The notes under the pieces were generated by a model. The model searched no databases. It had not been told where the DNA came from and saw only the letters and a program-made list of their open reading frames with translations. The position numbers were made by a program, and so were the translations under genes. Below, piece by piece: positions 18,484 through 27,888 of a DNA stretch of 64,000 nucleotides. This stretch comes from Flavivirga eckloniae (GTDB lineage: Bacteria > Bacteroidota > Bacteroidia > Flavobacteriales > Flavobacteriaceae), in assembly GCF_002886045.1 (NCBI RefSeq), contig NZ_CP025791.1, positions 5,595,001-5,659,000 on the forward strand. Reading direction: 5' to 3'. Each line of letters starts with the position of its first letter. Positions within the stretch are counted from its first letter, which is position 1.

Positions 18484-19473
18484 TCATAAACTATTGTAAA
18501 TGTTCTTTTTATTTACGAAATAATCAAACACTATGGATGTTCTCTTATAATATTTTATTTTATTCTTTGTCGATTTTCTCTGTTTTAACAGTCGGATAAA
18601 GCTTTTATAAAACCCAAAGTGAGCTTTAATTATTGCGATGGTATGCTTTGGTTTTAATTCTACTAAAAACTTTAGCCCAGCGATACCATCTAAAACCAAT
18701 CTAATAAGTATTAAAGGCAGCAATAACCCCTTTGCATTTTTTGTTAATGTAAACAGGCTGTTTCTAAAATTTAAATACGTTTTTTTAGGGTTAGTATTAT
18801 TGAGGGTAGCACCACCTACGTGGTAAACTTCAGATTGACCGACATATTTTACAGTATACCCAGCATTTTTAGCTCTCCAGCACAAGTCTATTTCTTCCAT
18901 ATGAGCGAAAAAATGTTCATCCAATCCATCAAGCTGTTCGAATATATCTTTTCTAATAAAAAAACATGCTCCAGATGCCCAAAATATTTCAGCAGTATCA
19001 TCATATTGTTGGGTGTCTTTTTCTATGGTGTTAAAAATGCGTCCCCTGCAATATGGGTAACCATATTTATCTATATAACCTCCGGCAGCACCTGCGTATT
19101 CAAAATAATCCTTCTTTTTATAATCTAATAGCTTCGGTTGAATTATGGCAGTATTGGTTTCTTTTTCAAAGATTTCAATAACAGGAAGCAGCCAGTTTTT
19201 AGTAACTTCAATATCGCTATTAAGTAAACAAAAAGCATCTGCATCTATATGCTTTAATGCATCGTTATAGCCTTTGGCATAACCTCCATTTTCTTTGTTC
19301 TGAATTATTTCTACAGAAGGATAATGTTCTTTCACATAAGAAACAGAATCGTCGGTAGAGGCATTGTCTGCTACATAAATAGAAGCTTCTTGGGAGTATT
19401 CGGTAACAGATGGTAAAAACTGCTCTAAAAGTTTTTTGCCGTTCCAATTTAGTATAACGATTGCTAGTTTCAA
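18484..19473 (-). CDS. Family 2 glycosyltransferase
   Basis: 329 residues with a GT-A fold: MKLAIVILNWNGKKLLEQFL at the start, VADNASTDDS, ENGGYAKGYNDAL, the DXD-like LLNSDIEV, and the acceptor region GLDEHFFAHMEEIDLCWR. A hydrophobic stretch near residues 240-270 could associate with the membrane. Relatives add sugars such as rhamnose to cell-surface polysaccharides; the specific donor and acceptor cannot be inferred. Its leader contains the seven-unit heptad array at 19520-19568. Confidence 0.88.
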   Translation of the reverse strand: MKLAIVILNWNGKKLLEQFLPSVTEYSQEASIYVADNASTDDSVSYVKEHYPSVEIIQNKENGGYAKGYNDALKHIDADAFCLLNSDIEVTKNWLLPVIEIFEKETNTAIIQPKLLDYKKKDYFEYAGAAGGYIDKYGYPYCRGRIFNTIEKDTQQYDDTAEIFWASGACFFIRKDIFEQLDGLDEHFFAHMEEIDLCWRAKNAGYTVKYVGQSEVYHVGGATLNNTNPKKTYLNFRNSLFTLTKNAKGLLLPLILIRLVLDGIAGLKFLVELKPKHTIAIIKAHFGFYKSFIRLLKQRKSTKNKIKYYKRTSIVFDYFVNKKNIYNSL

Positions 19474-19519
19474 ATTGTAATAATATGTTTTAAAAATTTA
19501 TTTCTTTGCTTGTTTTTTT

Positions 19520-19568
19520 ACTGCCAACTGATCACTGCCTACTGTCTACTGCTAACTACCTACTAAAA
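19520..19568. repeat. Degenerate 7-bp tandem array (ACTGNNN type), 7 units
   Basis: Seven consecutive heptads in perfect register: ACTGCCA, ACTGATC, ACTGCCT, ACTGTCT, ACTGCTA, ACTACCT and ACTAAAA. It lies in the leader of the glycosyltransferase gene and overlaps the stop codon of the HsdR-N gene. The last unit, ACTAAAA, is the same as in the arrays before marR and the AAA+ gene. Confidence 0.85.
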
Positions 19569-20002
19569 TCAGGGATTTCCCTTAAAAAATTATACTGTTC
19601 ATTTTCAAAATCCATTTGACAATAATAATGATTTAATCCGTTTGTAACCATTAAATAAGTCGCATTCAGCTCTAAATTATAGCGTGCTATTTGATCGAAT
19701 GTATCTTGATTTATAACAATTTTGGGTGCTTTACATTCTACAATTAAATGAATACTGCCGTTAGAATTATAAACCACAATATCGTATCGTTTTTTTAAAG
19801 TGTTAACGGTCAGTTCTTTTTCAACATTAATTAAAGATTTCGGATAGCCCTTGTTATGTATTAAATATTGAACGCAGTGCTGACGTACCCATTCTTCGGG
19901 TTGTAAAATCACAAATTTTTTACGAATGCTATCGAAAATAGAAATTTTATTTTCGTTATTTTTGAATCGAAACGAAAACTTTGGAAAATTAAGTTCTTGC
20001 AT
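19556..20002 (-). CDS. Type I restriction HsdR N-terminal-domain (PD-(D/E)xK nuclease-like) protein
   Basis: 148 residues. The pattern KRYDIVVYN...HLIVECKAPK is the D...ExK core of the HsdR N-terminal nuclease fold, preceded by EEWVRQHCVQYL. It stands alone: no HsdR motor, HsdM or HsdS gene is present. In Bacteroidota such single-domain proteins occur at housekeeping loci, so a restriction role is not implied. It is divergent from holA with a 129-bp gap. Confidence 0.8.
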   Translation of the reverse strand: MQELNFPKFSFRFKNNENKISIFDSIRKKFVILQPEEWVRQHCVQYLIHNKGYPKSLINVEKELTVNTLKKRYDIVVYNSNGSIHLIVECKAPKIVINQDTFDQIARYNLELNATYLMVTNGLNHYYCQMDFENEQYNFLREIPDFSR

Positions 20003-20131
20003 TAATGCATACTGATTTTTTTCAAAGTTAAGTTACAAAACCAGAAATCACAATATTCAAGCATCAAATCCTATATAAATTATAATTCCTACTTTGGGTT
20101 TTGAGCTTGTAATTTGAAAATTTAAGAGAGT

Positions 20132-21139
20132 TTGGACGAAGTCAAACAATTAGTTACCGATATAAAGAATAAAAATTTAAAGCCAATTTACTTTCTTATG
20201 GGAGAGGAGCCTTATTATATAGATAAGATTTCCGATTTTATTGAAAGCTCGGTTTTAGCAGAAGAGGAGCGTGGTTTTAACCAGATGGTTTTATATGGTA
20301 GGGATATTACAATTGATGATATTGTTAGTAATGCGAAGCGCTTTCCTATGATGGCAGAGCATCAGGTGGTTATTGTTAAGGAAGCTCAAGACTTATCGCG
20401 TACTATTGAAAAACTGGCAGCTTATGCCGAAAATCCACAACCTACCACAGTTTTAGTGGTTAACTATAAGTATAAAAAGATTGATAAACGTAAAGCTTTA
20501 TATAAAACCCTGAAAAAAACAGGTATAGTTTACGAAAGTAAAAAGCTTTATGAAAATCAGGTAGCCGATTGGATTCGTCGGGTTTTGGCTCCTAAAAAAT
20601 ACTCAATTGCTCCCAAGGCCGCCCAGATGCTTGTTGAGTTTTTAGGAACAGATTTAAGTAAAATAAATAACGAGCTGGAAAAGCTTCAAATTATTTTACC
20701 AAAAGAAACTCAAATTTCACCAGAACATATTGAAGAAAATATTGGTATTAGTAAGGATTATAACAATTTTGAGCTTCGAAAAGCTATTGGAGAAAAGAAT
20801 ACGATAAAAGCATACCGAATAGTTAATTACTTTGCAGACAATCCTAAGGATAACCCTATGGTTGTAACCGTATCTTTGTTGTTTAACTTCTTTTCTCAGT
20901 TACTTCATTTTCATGGATTAAAGGATAAATCGCCTCGAAACGTTGCTTCTGCCTTAAAGGTGAATCCGTATTTTGTAAACGAATATATTACTGCGGCAAG
21001 ACATTACCCAATGCGTAAAGTAAGTGCTGTGGTTGCTACATTAAGAGAATTTGATGTAAAGAGTAAAGGTGTAGGAGCTCATGCAGTTCCGCAAGGTGAT
21101 TTATTAAAAGAATTGTTGGTAAGAATATTATCTAATTAA
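20132..21139 (+). CDS. holA: DNA polymerase III subunit delta
   Basis: 335 residues from a TTG start (MDEVKQLVTDIKNKNLKPIY). Clamp-loader delta features include YFLMGEEPYYIDKI at the N-terminus, KRFPMMAEHQVVIVKEAQ, a AAA-like lid region (LVEFLGTDLSKINNELEKL) and a C-terminal helical collar domain (LLFNFFSQLLHFHGL). It opens and loads the beta sliding clamp. It is followed 3 bp later by ung, so the two are probably co-transcribed. Confidence 0.92.
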   Translation: MDEVKQLVTDIKNKNLKPIYFLMGEEPYYIDKISDFIESSVLAEEERGFNQMVLYGRDITIDDIVSNAKRFPMMAEHQVVIVKEAQDLSRTIEKLAAYAENPQPTTVLVVNYKYKKIDKRKALYKTLKKTGIVYESKKLYENQVADWIRRVLAPKKYSIAPKAAQMLVEFLGTDLSKINNELEKLQIILPKETQISPEHIEENIGISKDYNNFELRKAIGEKNTIKAYRIVNYFADNPKDNPMVVTVSLLFNFFSQLLHFHGLKDKSPRNVASALKVNPYFVNEYITAARHYPMRKVSAVVATLREFDVKSKGVGAHAVPQGDLLKELLVRILSN

Positions 21140-21142
21140 AAT

Positions 21143-21808
21143 ATGGCAGTAGATATTCACGAAAGCTGGAAACCTTATTTAGAAAAGGAATTTGAGAAAC
21201 CTTATTTTAAGGATCTGATACGTTTTGTAAGATCTGAGTATAAGTCTCAAACATGTTTCCCGCCAGGAAAACAAATCTTTAATGCTTTTAACCATTGTCA
21301 TTTTGACGATGTAAAAGTAGTTATAATTGGTCAAGACCCTTACCATGGTCACGGACAGGCCAACGGTTTATGCTTTTCTGTAAATAATGGCATTGCTCAT
21401 CCGCCTTCATTAATCAATATTTTTAAAGAAATTGAAGCAGATTTAGGTATTCCGTATCCAGAAAGTGGCGATCTTATGCGTTGGGCAGACCAAGGGGTGT
21501 TATTGCTAAATGCTACATTAACAGTTAGAGCACATCAAGCAGGAAGTCATCAAAAGCAAGGTTGGGAGACTTTTACCGATGCTACTATAAAAATTATAAG
21601 CGATAGCAAAGAGAATATCGTGTTTTTACTATGGGGTGGCTATGCCAAGCAAAAAGTAAAGTTGATAAACACTAATAAGCATAAGATATTAACTTCCGGA
21701 CACCCTTCACCCTTAAGTGCAAACAGGGGCTACTGGTTTGGAAATAAACATTTTAGTAAGACTAACTCCCTGTTGGAGCAAGCTGCTCAGGCTCCTGTTC
21801 GTTGGTAA
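21143..21808 (+). CDS. ung: Uracil-DNA glycosylase, family 1
   Basis: 221 residues of the normal family length. Motif A GQDPYHGHGQANGLCFSV holds the catalytic Asp, LLLNATLTVRAH and VFLLWGGYAKQK are conserved, and motif B GHPSPLSANRG holds the catalytic His. It removes uracil from DNA to start base-excision repair. The 3' end overlaps by 47 nt a short convergent reading frame. Confidence 0.96.
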   Translation: MAVDIHESWKPYLEKEFEKPYFKDLIRFVRSEYKSQTCFPPGKQIFNAFNHCHFDDVKVVIIGQDPYHGHGQANGLCFSVNNGIAHPPSLINIFKEIEADLGIPYPESGDLMRWADQGVLLLNATLTVRAHQAGSHQKQGWETFTDATIKIISDSKENIVFLLWGGYAKQKVKLINTNKHKILTSGHPSPLSANRGYWFGNKHFSKTNSLLEQAAQAPVRW

Positions 21809-21938
21809 TGTGAGGCGTAAGCACCACAGGTTTTTTATTAGGCTTAACTGTTCTTTCAATTTTGTTAGAGCTAAATTTTAGCAATAACAAATTGATTGTT
21901 ACGAGTACGGTGAGGGAGATGGAAATTGTTAATAGCAT
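21762..21938 (-). CDS. Small single-pass membrane protein (58 aa), convergent with ung
   Basis: A 58-codon frame from the ATG at 21938 to the TAG at 21762-21764. The product starts MLLTISISLTVLVTINLLLL, a membrane helix, followed by a basic then Pro-rich soluble tail (KPNKKPVVLTPH). Its last 15 codons overlap the end of ung on the other strand. The clear anchor-plus-tail layout supports a real gene, but length and overlap make this uncertain. No other coding potential is seen in the 303-bp gap after ung. Confidence 0.45.
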   Translation of the reverse strand: MLLTISISLTVLVTINLLLLKFSSNKIERTVKPNKKPVVLTPHITNEQEPEQLAPTGS

Positions 21939-22111
21939 ATCTTCGGGGCATTAAAACATCGGCAAAATACAATTTTTGTCGATCAAAAACAAACTTAATT
22001 AATTATTAATCAAATATTAACGCAAAATTAGTAAATATAGAGCTACGTACAATAAGTAGTTCTACGTATATTTTACATTTTTAATATTATGATAATTCTT
22101 ACTTGTAATAA

Positions 22112-23224
22112 TTAAGGTTTTCTTATTTTTTTAAGAATTTTTTTTGAAAGTGCATGTTTATTTAACGTAATTGATATTGCTTTTAATTTAAAATAAGCTT
22201 CACTCATATAAATATAGCCGCCATTGCCCACTCTTTCCGAGTCTTTTCCCCACGAATTCTTCACTTTATAGTAGGTATTTCCAGTTTGGTCTTTCAATAA
22301 TCCGGTGATATGCATTAAATGATCGTCTGTGGTGTTAAAGTTTTCAAATTCTTGTTGTCTTAATTCTTGGGTTATTGTTTTTTCTTCCGAAACATTTACA
22401 AAAGCATCTTCTATTTTTATGTCTTCCTTTGGGATAATTGCTAAACCATATTTGGAAGAAAATGCTTTTTCGCTAACATCACAGTCCAACTCAATAGTGA
22501 AACCTTTTTCGAGAGCATCATTTACAATACGTGTTAATTCATTCAGTTCTACATTGAAAAAAAGACCATTGGAAAAATTATCAGGAATGTTTAATATAAA
22601 ATTTGTGTAAAAGGGTTTATGGGCGAACGAAGTAATGGTAACATAGTCTTTTGGGTTAATGCCCATTTGCTGCATAAAAGATATTGGGGTATGTTGAACA
22701 TCATTATAACTAAACCTAGAAACATTTTTACCGAGGTAAGTATCTAAAATAGCATTAACATCTTTTTTCCAATTAAAACTTCCAGGTTCCTTTATATAGT
22801 TATCTAAAGTTTTTTTCAACGTATCTACTAATTTAGAATGGTCGTGTTTGGTACTTTCGTTTAACAAGCCTGTATAAGTCGTATTTGGTACAAATCCGTG
22901 TTTCGATATACTATTAATAACATCATGAGCAAGTCCACCCTCGCTAAATTGTGCTTTTCCTTGTCTCATAATATAGTTCCAGGATTTGTTAATATAGGTG
23001 TGGCGGACGTTGTACATTTCAGATAAATCGACTTTGTGTCCATTAATACGAATTATTTCACTTTCTAGAAAAGACGAGGTAGAAAAACTCCAACAAGTAC
23101 CTGTTTTATCTTGGCTAATTACATCTGTAGCCTCTAGGTCTATAATGGTCTTAAAATCATAAGATTGTGAATGTGAAAAAAATATAAATAACACAAAAAT
23201 GACAGCTGAAAATTTATTTTTCAT
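22112..23224 (-). CDS. Secreted C1 (papain/bleomycin hydrolase-like) cysteine peptidase
   Basis: 370 residues with a signal peptide (MKNKFSAVIFVLFIFFSHS). The active-site Cys44 lies in DKTGTCWSFST, the catalytic His near 302 in DDHLMHITG, and the Asn near 322 in KNSWGKDSE. This order and spacing match the C1B PepC/bleomycin hydrolase group, which are usually cytosolic aminopeptidases of about 450 aa. Here the protein is shorter and carries an export signal, so a periplasmic or secreted aminopeptidase is likely. Confidence 0.88.
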   Translation of the reverse strand: MKNKFSAVIFVLFIFFSHSQSYDFKTIIDLEATDVISQDKTGTCWSFSTSSFLESEIIRINGHKVDLSEMYNVRHTYINKSWNYIMRQGKAQFSEGGLAHDVINSISKHGFVPNTTYTGLLNESTKHDHSKLVDTLKKTLDNYIKEPGSFNWKKDVNAILDTYLGKNVSRFSYNDVQHTPISFMQQMGINPKDYVTITSFAHKPFYTNFILNIPDNFSNGLFFNVELNELTRIVNDALEKGFTIELDCDVSEKAFSSKYGLAIIPKEDIKIEDAFVNVSEEKTITQELRQQEFENFNTTDDHLMHITGLLKDQTGNTYYKVKNSWGKDSERVGNGGYIYMSEAYFKLKAISITLNKHALSKKILKKIRKP

Positions 23225-23272
23225 AATGAAATAAGCGATTTAATGAAATAAAATTTATTTTTGACTAAAATA

Positions 23273-24118
23273 ATGAAAATGAATCAAGACGATTGGGTAA
23301 TTGTTAAAGAATATCAAGACATTACTTATAAAAAACGTAATGGTGTTGCGCGTATCGCTTTTAATAGACCAGATGTTCGTAATGCGTTTAGACCGAAAAC
23401 AACTAGCGAATTATATGATGCCTTTTATGATGCCAATGAAGATGTTAATATTGGTGTCGTATTATTATCTGCTGAAGGGCCGTCGAGTAAGGATGGCGTA
23501 TATTCTTTTTGCAGCGGAGGCGATCAAAAAGCAAGAGGTCATCAAGGTTATGTAGGCGAAGATGGATATCATCGTTTAAATATTTTAGAAGTTCAACGAT
23601 TAATTCGTTTTATGCCCAAGGCTGTTATTGCCGTTGTACCGGGTTGGGCTGTTGGTGGTGGACATAGTTTACATGTTGTTTGCGATTTAACACTTGCAAG
23701 TAAAGAACATGCTATTTTTAAACAAACGGATGCCGATGTTACCAGTTTCGATGGTGGTTATGGGTCTGCTTATTTAGCAAAAATGGTAGGGCAGAAAAAA
23801 GCACGTGAGATATTTTTCTTGGGCAGAAACTATTCGGCACAAGAAGCTTTCGAGATGGGCATGGTTAATGCCGTAGTGCCTCATGAAGAATTAGAAGATA
23901 CTGCTTATGAGTGGGCACAAGAAATATTGGCGAAATCTCCTACATCTATAAAAATGCTTAAATTCGCCATGAATTTAACAGACGATGGTATGGTTGGTCA
24001 GCAAGTATTTGCAGGAGAAGCTACTCGATTAGCGTATATGACCGATGAAGCCGTTGAGGGTAGAAATGCCTTTCTTGAAAAACGTAAGCCTAATTTTGAT
24101 AAAAAATGGATACCTTAA
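23273..24118 (+). CDS. menB: 1,4-dihydroxy-2-naphthoyl-CoA synthase
   Basis: 281 residues from the ATG at 23273; a TTG at 23261 would add four residues. Crotonase-fold motifs: the oxyanion loop CSGGDQKARG, WAVGGGHSLH and SFDGGYGSAYLA. The residue after QT in KQTDADV is Asp, as in the bicarbonate-independent (Mycobacterium-like) MenB class, not Gly as in E. coli. It closes the second ring of the menaquinone naphthoquinone. A TATTTTTG -7 box at 23256-23263 suggests a very short leader. First gene of the menaquinone cluster; menA follows with no gap. Confidence 0.95.
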   Translation: MKMNQDDWVIVKEYQDITYKKRNGVARIAFNRPDVRNAFRPKTTSELYDAFYDANEDVNIGVVLLSAEGPSSKDGVYSFCSGGDQKARGHQGYVGEDGYHRLNILEVQRLIRFMPKAVIAVVPGWAVGGGHSLHVVCDLTLASKEHAIFKQTDADVTSFDGGYGSAYLAKMVGQKKAREIFFLGRNYSAQEAFEMGMVNAVVPHEELEDTAYEWAQEILAKSPTSIKMLKFAMNLTDDGMVGQQVFAGEATRLAYMTDEAVEGRNAFLEKRKPNFDKKWIP

Positions 24119-25021
24119 ATGAATAAAGTCTCTCACTGGATTGCCTCAATGCGTTTACGAACGCTTCCCTTATCTATATCGGGCATCATTTTGGCATCGT
24201 GTTTAGCTGAATATAATGGTTGTTTTGACTGGAAAATAGGTTTACTGGCTATTCTTACTACCTTGAGTTTTCAAATATTATCCAACTTGGCCAACGATTA
24301 TGGCGATGGTATTAAAGGAACGGATAATAACGACAGAATTGGTCCAGAGCGTGCCATTCAGTCTGGAAAAATATCACCGGAAGAGATGTTTAATGCCATT
24401 AAAATAAATGTCTTAATCTCTATAGGGTTAGCTTTTTTACTCATTTTTACGGCGTTTGGAGTAAAACACTTTTTGCTTACATTGTTGTTTTTTGTGTTAG
24501 GTATTGCATCTGTTGTAGGTGCCATAAAATATACTGTTGGGAGTAATGCTTACGGTTATAGAGGCTTGGGCGATTTGTTCGTATTTGTTTTCTTTGGATT
24601 GGTAAGTGTTATTGGGTGCTATGTTTTGTATGCAAAAACTATAGACCACGTAGTATTTCTTCCAGCTTGCACCATTGGCTTGTTAAGCGTCGGTGTACTC
24701 AACCTTAATAATATGCGGGATATTATATCGGATAAAAAATCGAATAAAATAACTCTGGCAGTTAAGTTGGGAAACGAAAATGCTAAAAAATACCATTATC
24801 CACTCATTGGGCTAGCCATTGTGTTGTCTGCTTTGTTTGGGATTTTATATTATACCTCGCCTTATAATTTAATTTTTGTTGTAACTTATATACCTTTATT
24901 CATCCATATAAAAAAGGTAAGTAAAAATGAAAATCCAAAACTATTGGATCCGGAATTAAAAAAGTTAGCTTTAACTACAGTGCTATTAGCAATTCTAATG
25001 GGAGTAGGACATTTATTGTAA
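24119..25021 (+). CDS. menA: 1,4-dihydroxy-2-naphthoate polyprenyltransferase
   Basis: 300 residues, polytopic (about eight or nine membrane helices), UbiA superfamily. The first Asp-rich motif is NDYGDGIKGTD and the second NNMRDIISDKKSNK. It prenylates DHNA to demethylmenaquinone in the inner membrane. The start codon follows the menB stop directly, indicating coupled expression. Confidence 0.94.
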   Translation: MNKVSHWIASMRLRTLPLSISGIILASCLAEYNGCFDWKIGLLAILTTLSFQILSNLANDYGDGIKGTDNNDRIGPERAIQSGKISPEEMFNAIKINVLISIGLAFLLIFTAFGVKHFLLTLLFFVLGIASVVGAIKYTVGSNAYGYRGLGDLFVFVFFGLVSVIGCYVLYAKTIDHVVFLPACTIGLLSVGVLNLNNMRDIISDKKSNKITLAVKLGNENAKKYHYPLIGLAIVLSALFGILYYTSPYNLIFVVTYIPLFIHIKKVSKNENPKLLDPELKKLALTTVLLAILMGVGHLL

Positions 25022-25185
25022 AATAGAACTATAATTGTAATAGAATTTATAACCATTATATAATATATTCATTGCACTATAATTACAATGTTTACAAAAG
25101 AAAATTTCTTATTACTAAAAAGAGCAAAAAGCAATTTTTAATTCTCGAGTAAAAGCTGTATTTTTCTAAATAAATACATATTCAA
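25022..25185. other. 164-bp gap within the menaquinone cluster
   Basis: No gene seen. The region is A/T-rich and holds two similar words, CTATAATTGTAAT (about 25029) and CTATAATTACAAT (about 25077), whose ends are inverted relative to each other. A second promoter for the downstream MBL-menC-CPBP-menE genes could be located here. Confidence 0.4.
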
Positions 25186-25863
25186 ATGAAGATTACATTT
25201 TATGGTCACGCAAGCTTGGGTATACATGTAAATAATGTAGATATACTAGTAGATCCGTTCATTACTGGTAATCCTAAAGCATCACATATAGATATAAGCG
25301 AATTAAAAGCCGACTACATTTTGGTAACGCATGCGCATCAAGATCATATTTTAGATGTTGAAGCTATTGCTAGACGAACCGGAGCTGTGGTTGTTTCAAA
25401 TTATGAGATCGCTACACACTATGGGAAATTAGGAATAGAAAGCCATCCAATGAATCATGGAGGAACATGGCGTTTTGATTTTGGCACGGTTAAATATGTA
25501 TATGCTGTACATACATCGTCTTTCCCAGATGGTAGTTATGGTGGACAACCAGGAGGTTTTGTGATTGAAAGCGAGCACAAAAATATTTATATCGCGGGAG
25601 ATACAGCATTAACTTACGATATGAAACTTATTCCGCTTCAAACCAAGTTGGATTTAGCTATTTTACCTTTAGGTGATAACTTTACCATGGGTGTTAACGA
25701 TGCTATTTTGGCCAGTGATTTTGTGGATTGCGATAAGGTGTTAGGCTGCCATTATGATACGTTTGGATACATAGAAATTAACCATGAGCAAGCTAAACGA
25801 AAGTTTTTCGAAAAAGAAAAGGATTTAATGCTTCTAGAAATTGGTGATTTTATTGAATTATAG
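25186..25863 (+). CDS. UPF0173-type metal-dependent hydrolase (metallo-beta-lactamase fold)
   Basis: 225 residues. The zinc motif HAHQDH lies in ILVTHAHQDHILD, followed by a third ligand in AVHTSSFPDG, GDTALT, and a terminal His in GCHYDTFGY. This matches the small UlaG/UPF0173 metal-hydrolase group; the substrate is unknown. It sits between menA and menC, and menC begins on the next base after its stop. A quinone-pathway thioesterase-like role is possible but unproven. Confidence 0.88.
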   Translation: MKITFYGHASLGIHVNNVDILVDPFITGNPKASHIDISELKADYILVTHAHQDHILDVEAIARRTGAVVVSNYEIATHYGKLGIESHPMNHGGTWRFDFGTVKYVYAVHTSSFPDGSYGGQPGGFVIESEHKNIYIAGDTALTYDMKLIPLQTKLDLAILPLGDNFTMGVNDAILASDFVDCDKVLGCHYDTFGYIEINHEQAKRKFFEKEKDLMLLEIGDFIEL

Positions 25864-26901
25864 ATGATAACAGCATCTTATAAGAAATACATCTTAAATT
25901 TTAAACAAGCTAGTGGTACCTCTCGAGGTATTTTAAAAACTAAAGAAACCTGGTTGCTTGTTTTAAATTCAAAGGAGAAGCAGGGTATAGGTGAGTGTGG
26001 CGTGTTTAGAGGACTTTCCGTCGATGACAGACCAGACTACGAAGAAAAACTACAATGGCTTTGTAAAAACATTAATAATAGCTTAGATGATTTACTGTCC
26101 GAATTAATCGAATTCCCAAGTATTCAATTTGGTTTGGAAATGGCTTTGAAATCTTTAAAAAGCCAGGATAGATTTGAATTATTTCCGTCAAAATTCACAC
26201 AGAGTAAAGATTCAATTCCAATAAACGGTTTAATCTGGATGGGAACAGAGGCTTTTATGAAACAGCAGATAAAGGAAAAGCTAAAAGCAGGTTTCACATG
26301 CATTAAAATGAAAATTGGAGCCATCGATTTTCAATCGGAAATAGATCTTCTAAAATCTATTAGAAAAGAATATACGTCCAAAGACATTGAGCTACGCGTA
26401 GATGCTAATGGTGCATTTTCGCCTACCGAAGCCCTGGAAAAATTAAAGGTATTATCCGATTTCGATTTGCATTCTATTGAACAGCCCATAAAACAAGGTC
26501 AGATTGAAGCTATGGCAGATTTATGTAACACCACACCATTGCCTATTGCCTTAGATGAAGAATTAATTGGTGTTTTTACTGTAACAAAGAAGCTGGAATT
26601 ACTACAAATGATAAATCCGCAGTATATCATTTTAAAACCAAGTTTGGTTGGAGGGTTTAAAGGCAGTGACGAATGGATCGATATAGCAGAGCAATTACAG
26701 ATAGGATGGTGGATTACCAGCGCCTTAGAAAGTAATATTGGGTTAAATGCTATTGCACAATACACCTATAACAAGCAAAGTAATTTGCCACAAGGCTTGG
26801 GAACAGGAACATTGTTTACCAATAATTTCGATTCACCATTACAAGTTAAAAATGGTACATTGCAATACAATAACAGTATGAATTGGAACATAAATATTTA
26901 A
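25864..26901 (+). CDS. menC: o-Succinylbenzoate synthase (enolase superfamily)
   Basis: 345 residues. Enolase-superfamily residues are all present: the KxK acid/base in CIKMKIG, metal ligands in ELRVDANG, SIEQPI and ALDEEL, and the opposite Lys in ILKPSLVGG. It dehydrates SHCHC to o-succinylbenzoate. Some relatives act instead as dipeptide or muconate epimerases/cycloisomerases, but the position between men genes supports MenC. Confidence 0.93.
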   Translation: MITASYKKYILNFKQASGTSRGILKTKETWLLVLNSKEKQGIGECGVFRGLSVDDRPDYEEKLQWLCKNINNSLDDLLSELIEFPSIQFGLEMALKSLKSQDRFELFPSKFTQSKDSIPINGLIWMGTEAFMKQQIKEKLKAGFTCIKMKIGAIDFQSEIDLLKSIRKEYTSKDIELRVDANGAFSPTEALEKLKVLSDFDLHSIEQPIKQGQIEAMADLCNTTPLPIALDEELIGVFTVTKKLELLQMINPQYIILKPSLVGGFKGSDEWIDIAEQLQIGWWITSALESNIGLNAIAQYTYNKQSNLPQGLGTGTLFTNNFDSPLQVKNGTLQYNNSMNWNINI

Positions 26902-26904
26902 AAG

Positions 26905-27888
26905 ATGTATATAACTCAAGCTTATAAAGGATTGCATGATTGGTGGCGGTATATAATAGGAGTAATAATTGCCATTTTAGGTGTTTTTGCTTTTTCCTTA
27001 CCGCATGTAGTAGCCATAATAATCGGTACATTTAAAGGTGATATAGACCAATCGCAAATGAATGATACAAGCTATGTTATGGGACTATTTGAACCTAACT
27101 TAAACTTAGTTTTTATATTATTACCTTTTGCCGGTGGATTGTTATTTCTACTATTAGCAGTTAAATATTTACATAAGCAATCGTTAAAACATTTAACAAC
27201 TACCAGAAAAAAAATAGATTGGAAACGGTTTTGGTTTATTTTCTTTCTATGGGGTATTGTTTCAAGTAGTTTTGTTTTAATTGACTATGTTCTTACACCA
27301 GAAGACTATGTATTTAATTTTAAATTGGGTCCCTTTTTAATACTTTGTGTTATTGCCATTGCGCTAATACCTTTACAAACGAGTTTTGAAGAGTATTTAT
27401 TTAGAGGGTATTTAATGCAAGGGATTGGAATTATTGCAAAAAACAAATGGGTGCCATTAGTCATTACTTCATTGGTTTTTGGCGTGTTACATATTGCAAA
27501 CCCAGAGGTTGAAAAATTAGGGTATGTTATTATGGTTTATTACATCGGTACAGGATTGGTATTGGGGATAATGACGCTTATGGATGAAGGTATGGAGTTG
27601 GCTTTAGGGTTTCATGCTGCAAATAATTTGTTTACGGCCCTTTTGGTTACAGCAGATTGGACAGCTTTTCAAACACATTCTATCTTTAAGGATATGTCAG
27701 ATCCGCAAACCATGGGAGTTATGGAAATATTTGTTCCCGTATTTGTAGTGTTTCCTATATTGCTTTTTATTCTATCTAAAAAGTACAAATGGACAAATTG
27801 GAAGGATAAACTTTTCGGAACCGTTACAGAACCACCAAATGAAAATTATAAAATAATAGAAGATATAGGAAGTGACACCAGAATATAA
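26905..27888 (+). CDS. CPBP family intramembrane glutamic endopeptidase
   Basis: 327 residues, polytopic with about eight membrane helices. CPBP (Rce1-like) motifs are present: EEYLFRGY (EExxxR), FGVLHIAN (FxxxH) and HAANN. It should cleave within the membrane, but its substrate is unknown. The gene is embedded between menC and menE and overlaps menE by 17 bp, so it is co-expressed with menaquinone genes. Its role there is not established. Confidence 0.9.
   Translation: MYITQAYKGLHDWWRYIIGVIIAILGVFAFSLPHVVAIIIGTFKGDIDQSQMNDTSYVMGLFEPNLNLVFILLPFAGGLLFLLLAVKYLHKQSLKHLTTTRKKIDWKRFWFIFFLWGIVSSSFVLIDYVLTPEDYVFNFKLGPFLILCVIAIALIPLQTSFEEYLFRGYLMQGIGIIAKNKWVPLVITSLVFGVLHIANPEVEKLGYVIMVYYIGTGLVLGIMTLMDEGMELALGFHAANNLFTALLVTADWTAFQTHSIFKDMSDPQTMGVMEIFVPVFVVFPILLFILSKKYKWTNWKDKLFGTVTEPPNENYKIIEDIGSDTRI

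Noticed and set aside
19556-20002. Part of a type I restriction system
   Set aside because: Only the HsdR N-terminal nuclease-like domain is present. No HsdR motor, HsdM or HsdS is encoded nearby, and the neighbours are housekeeping genes.
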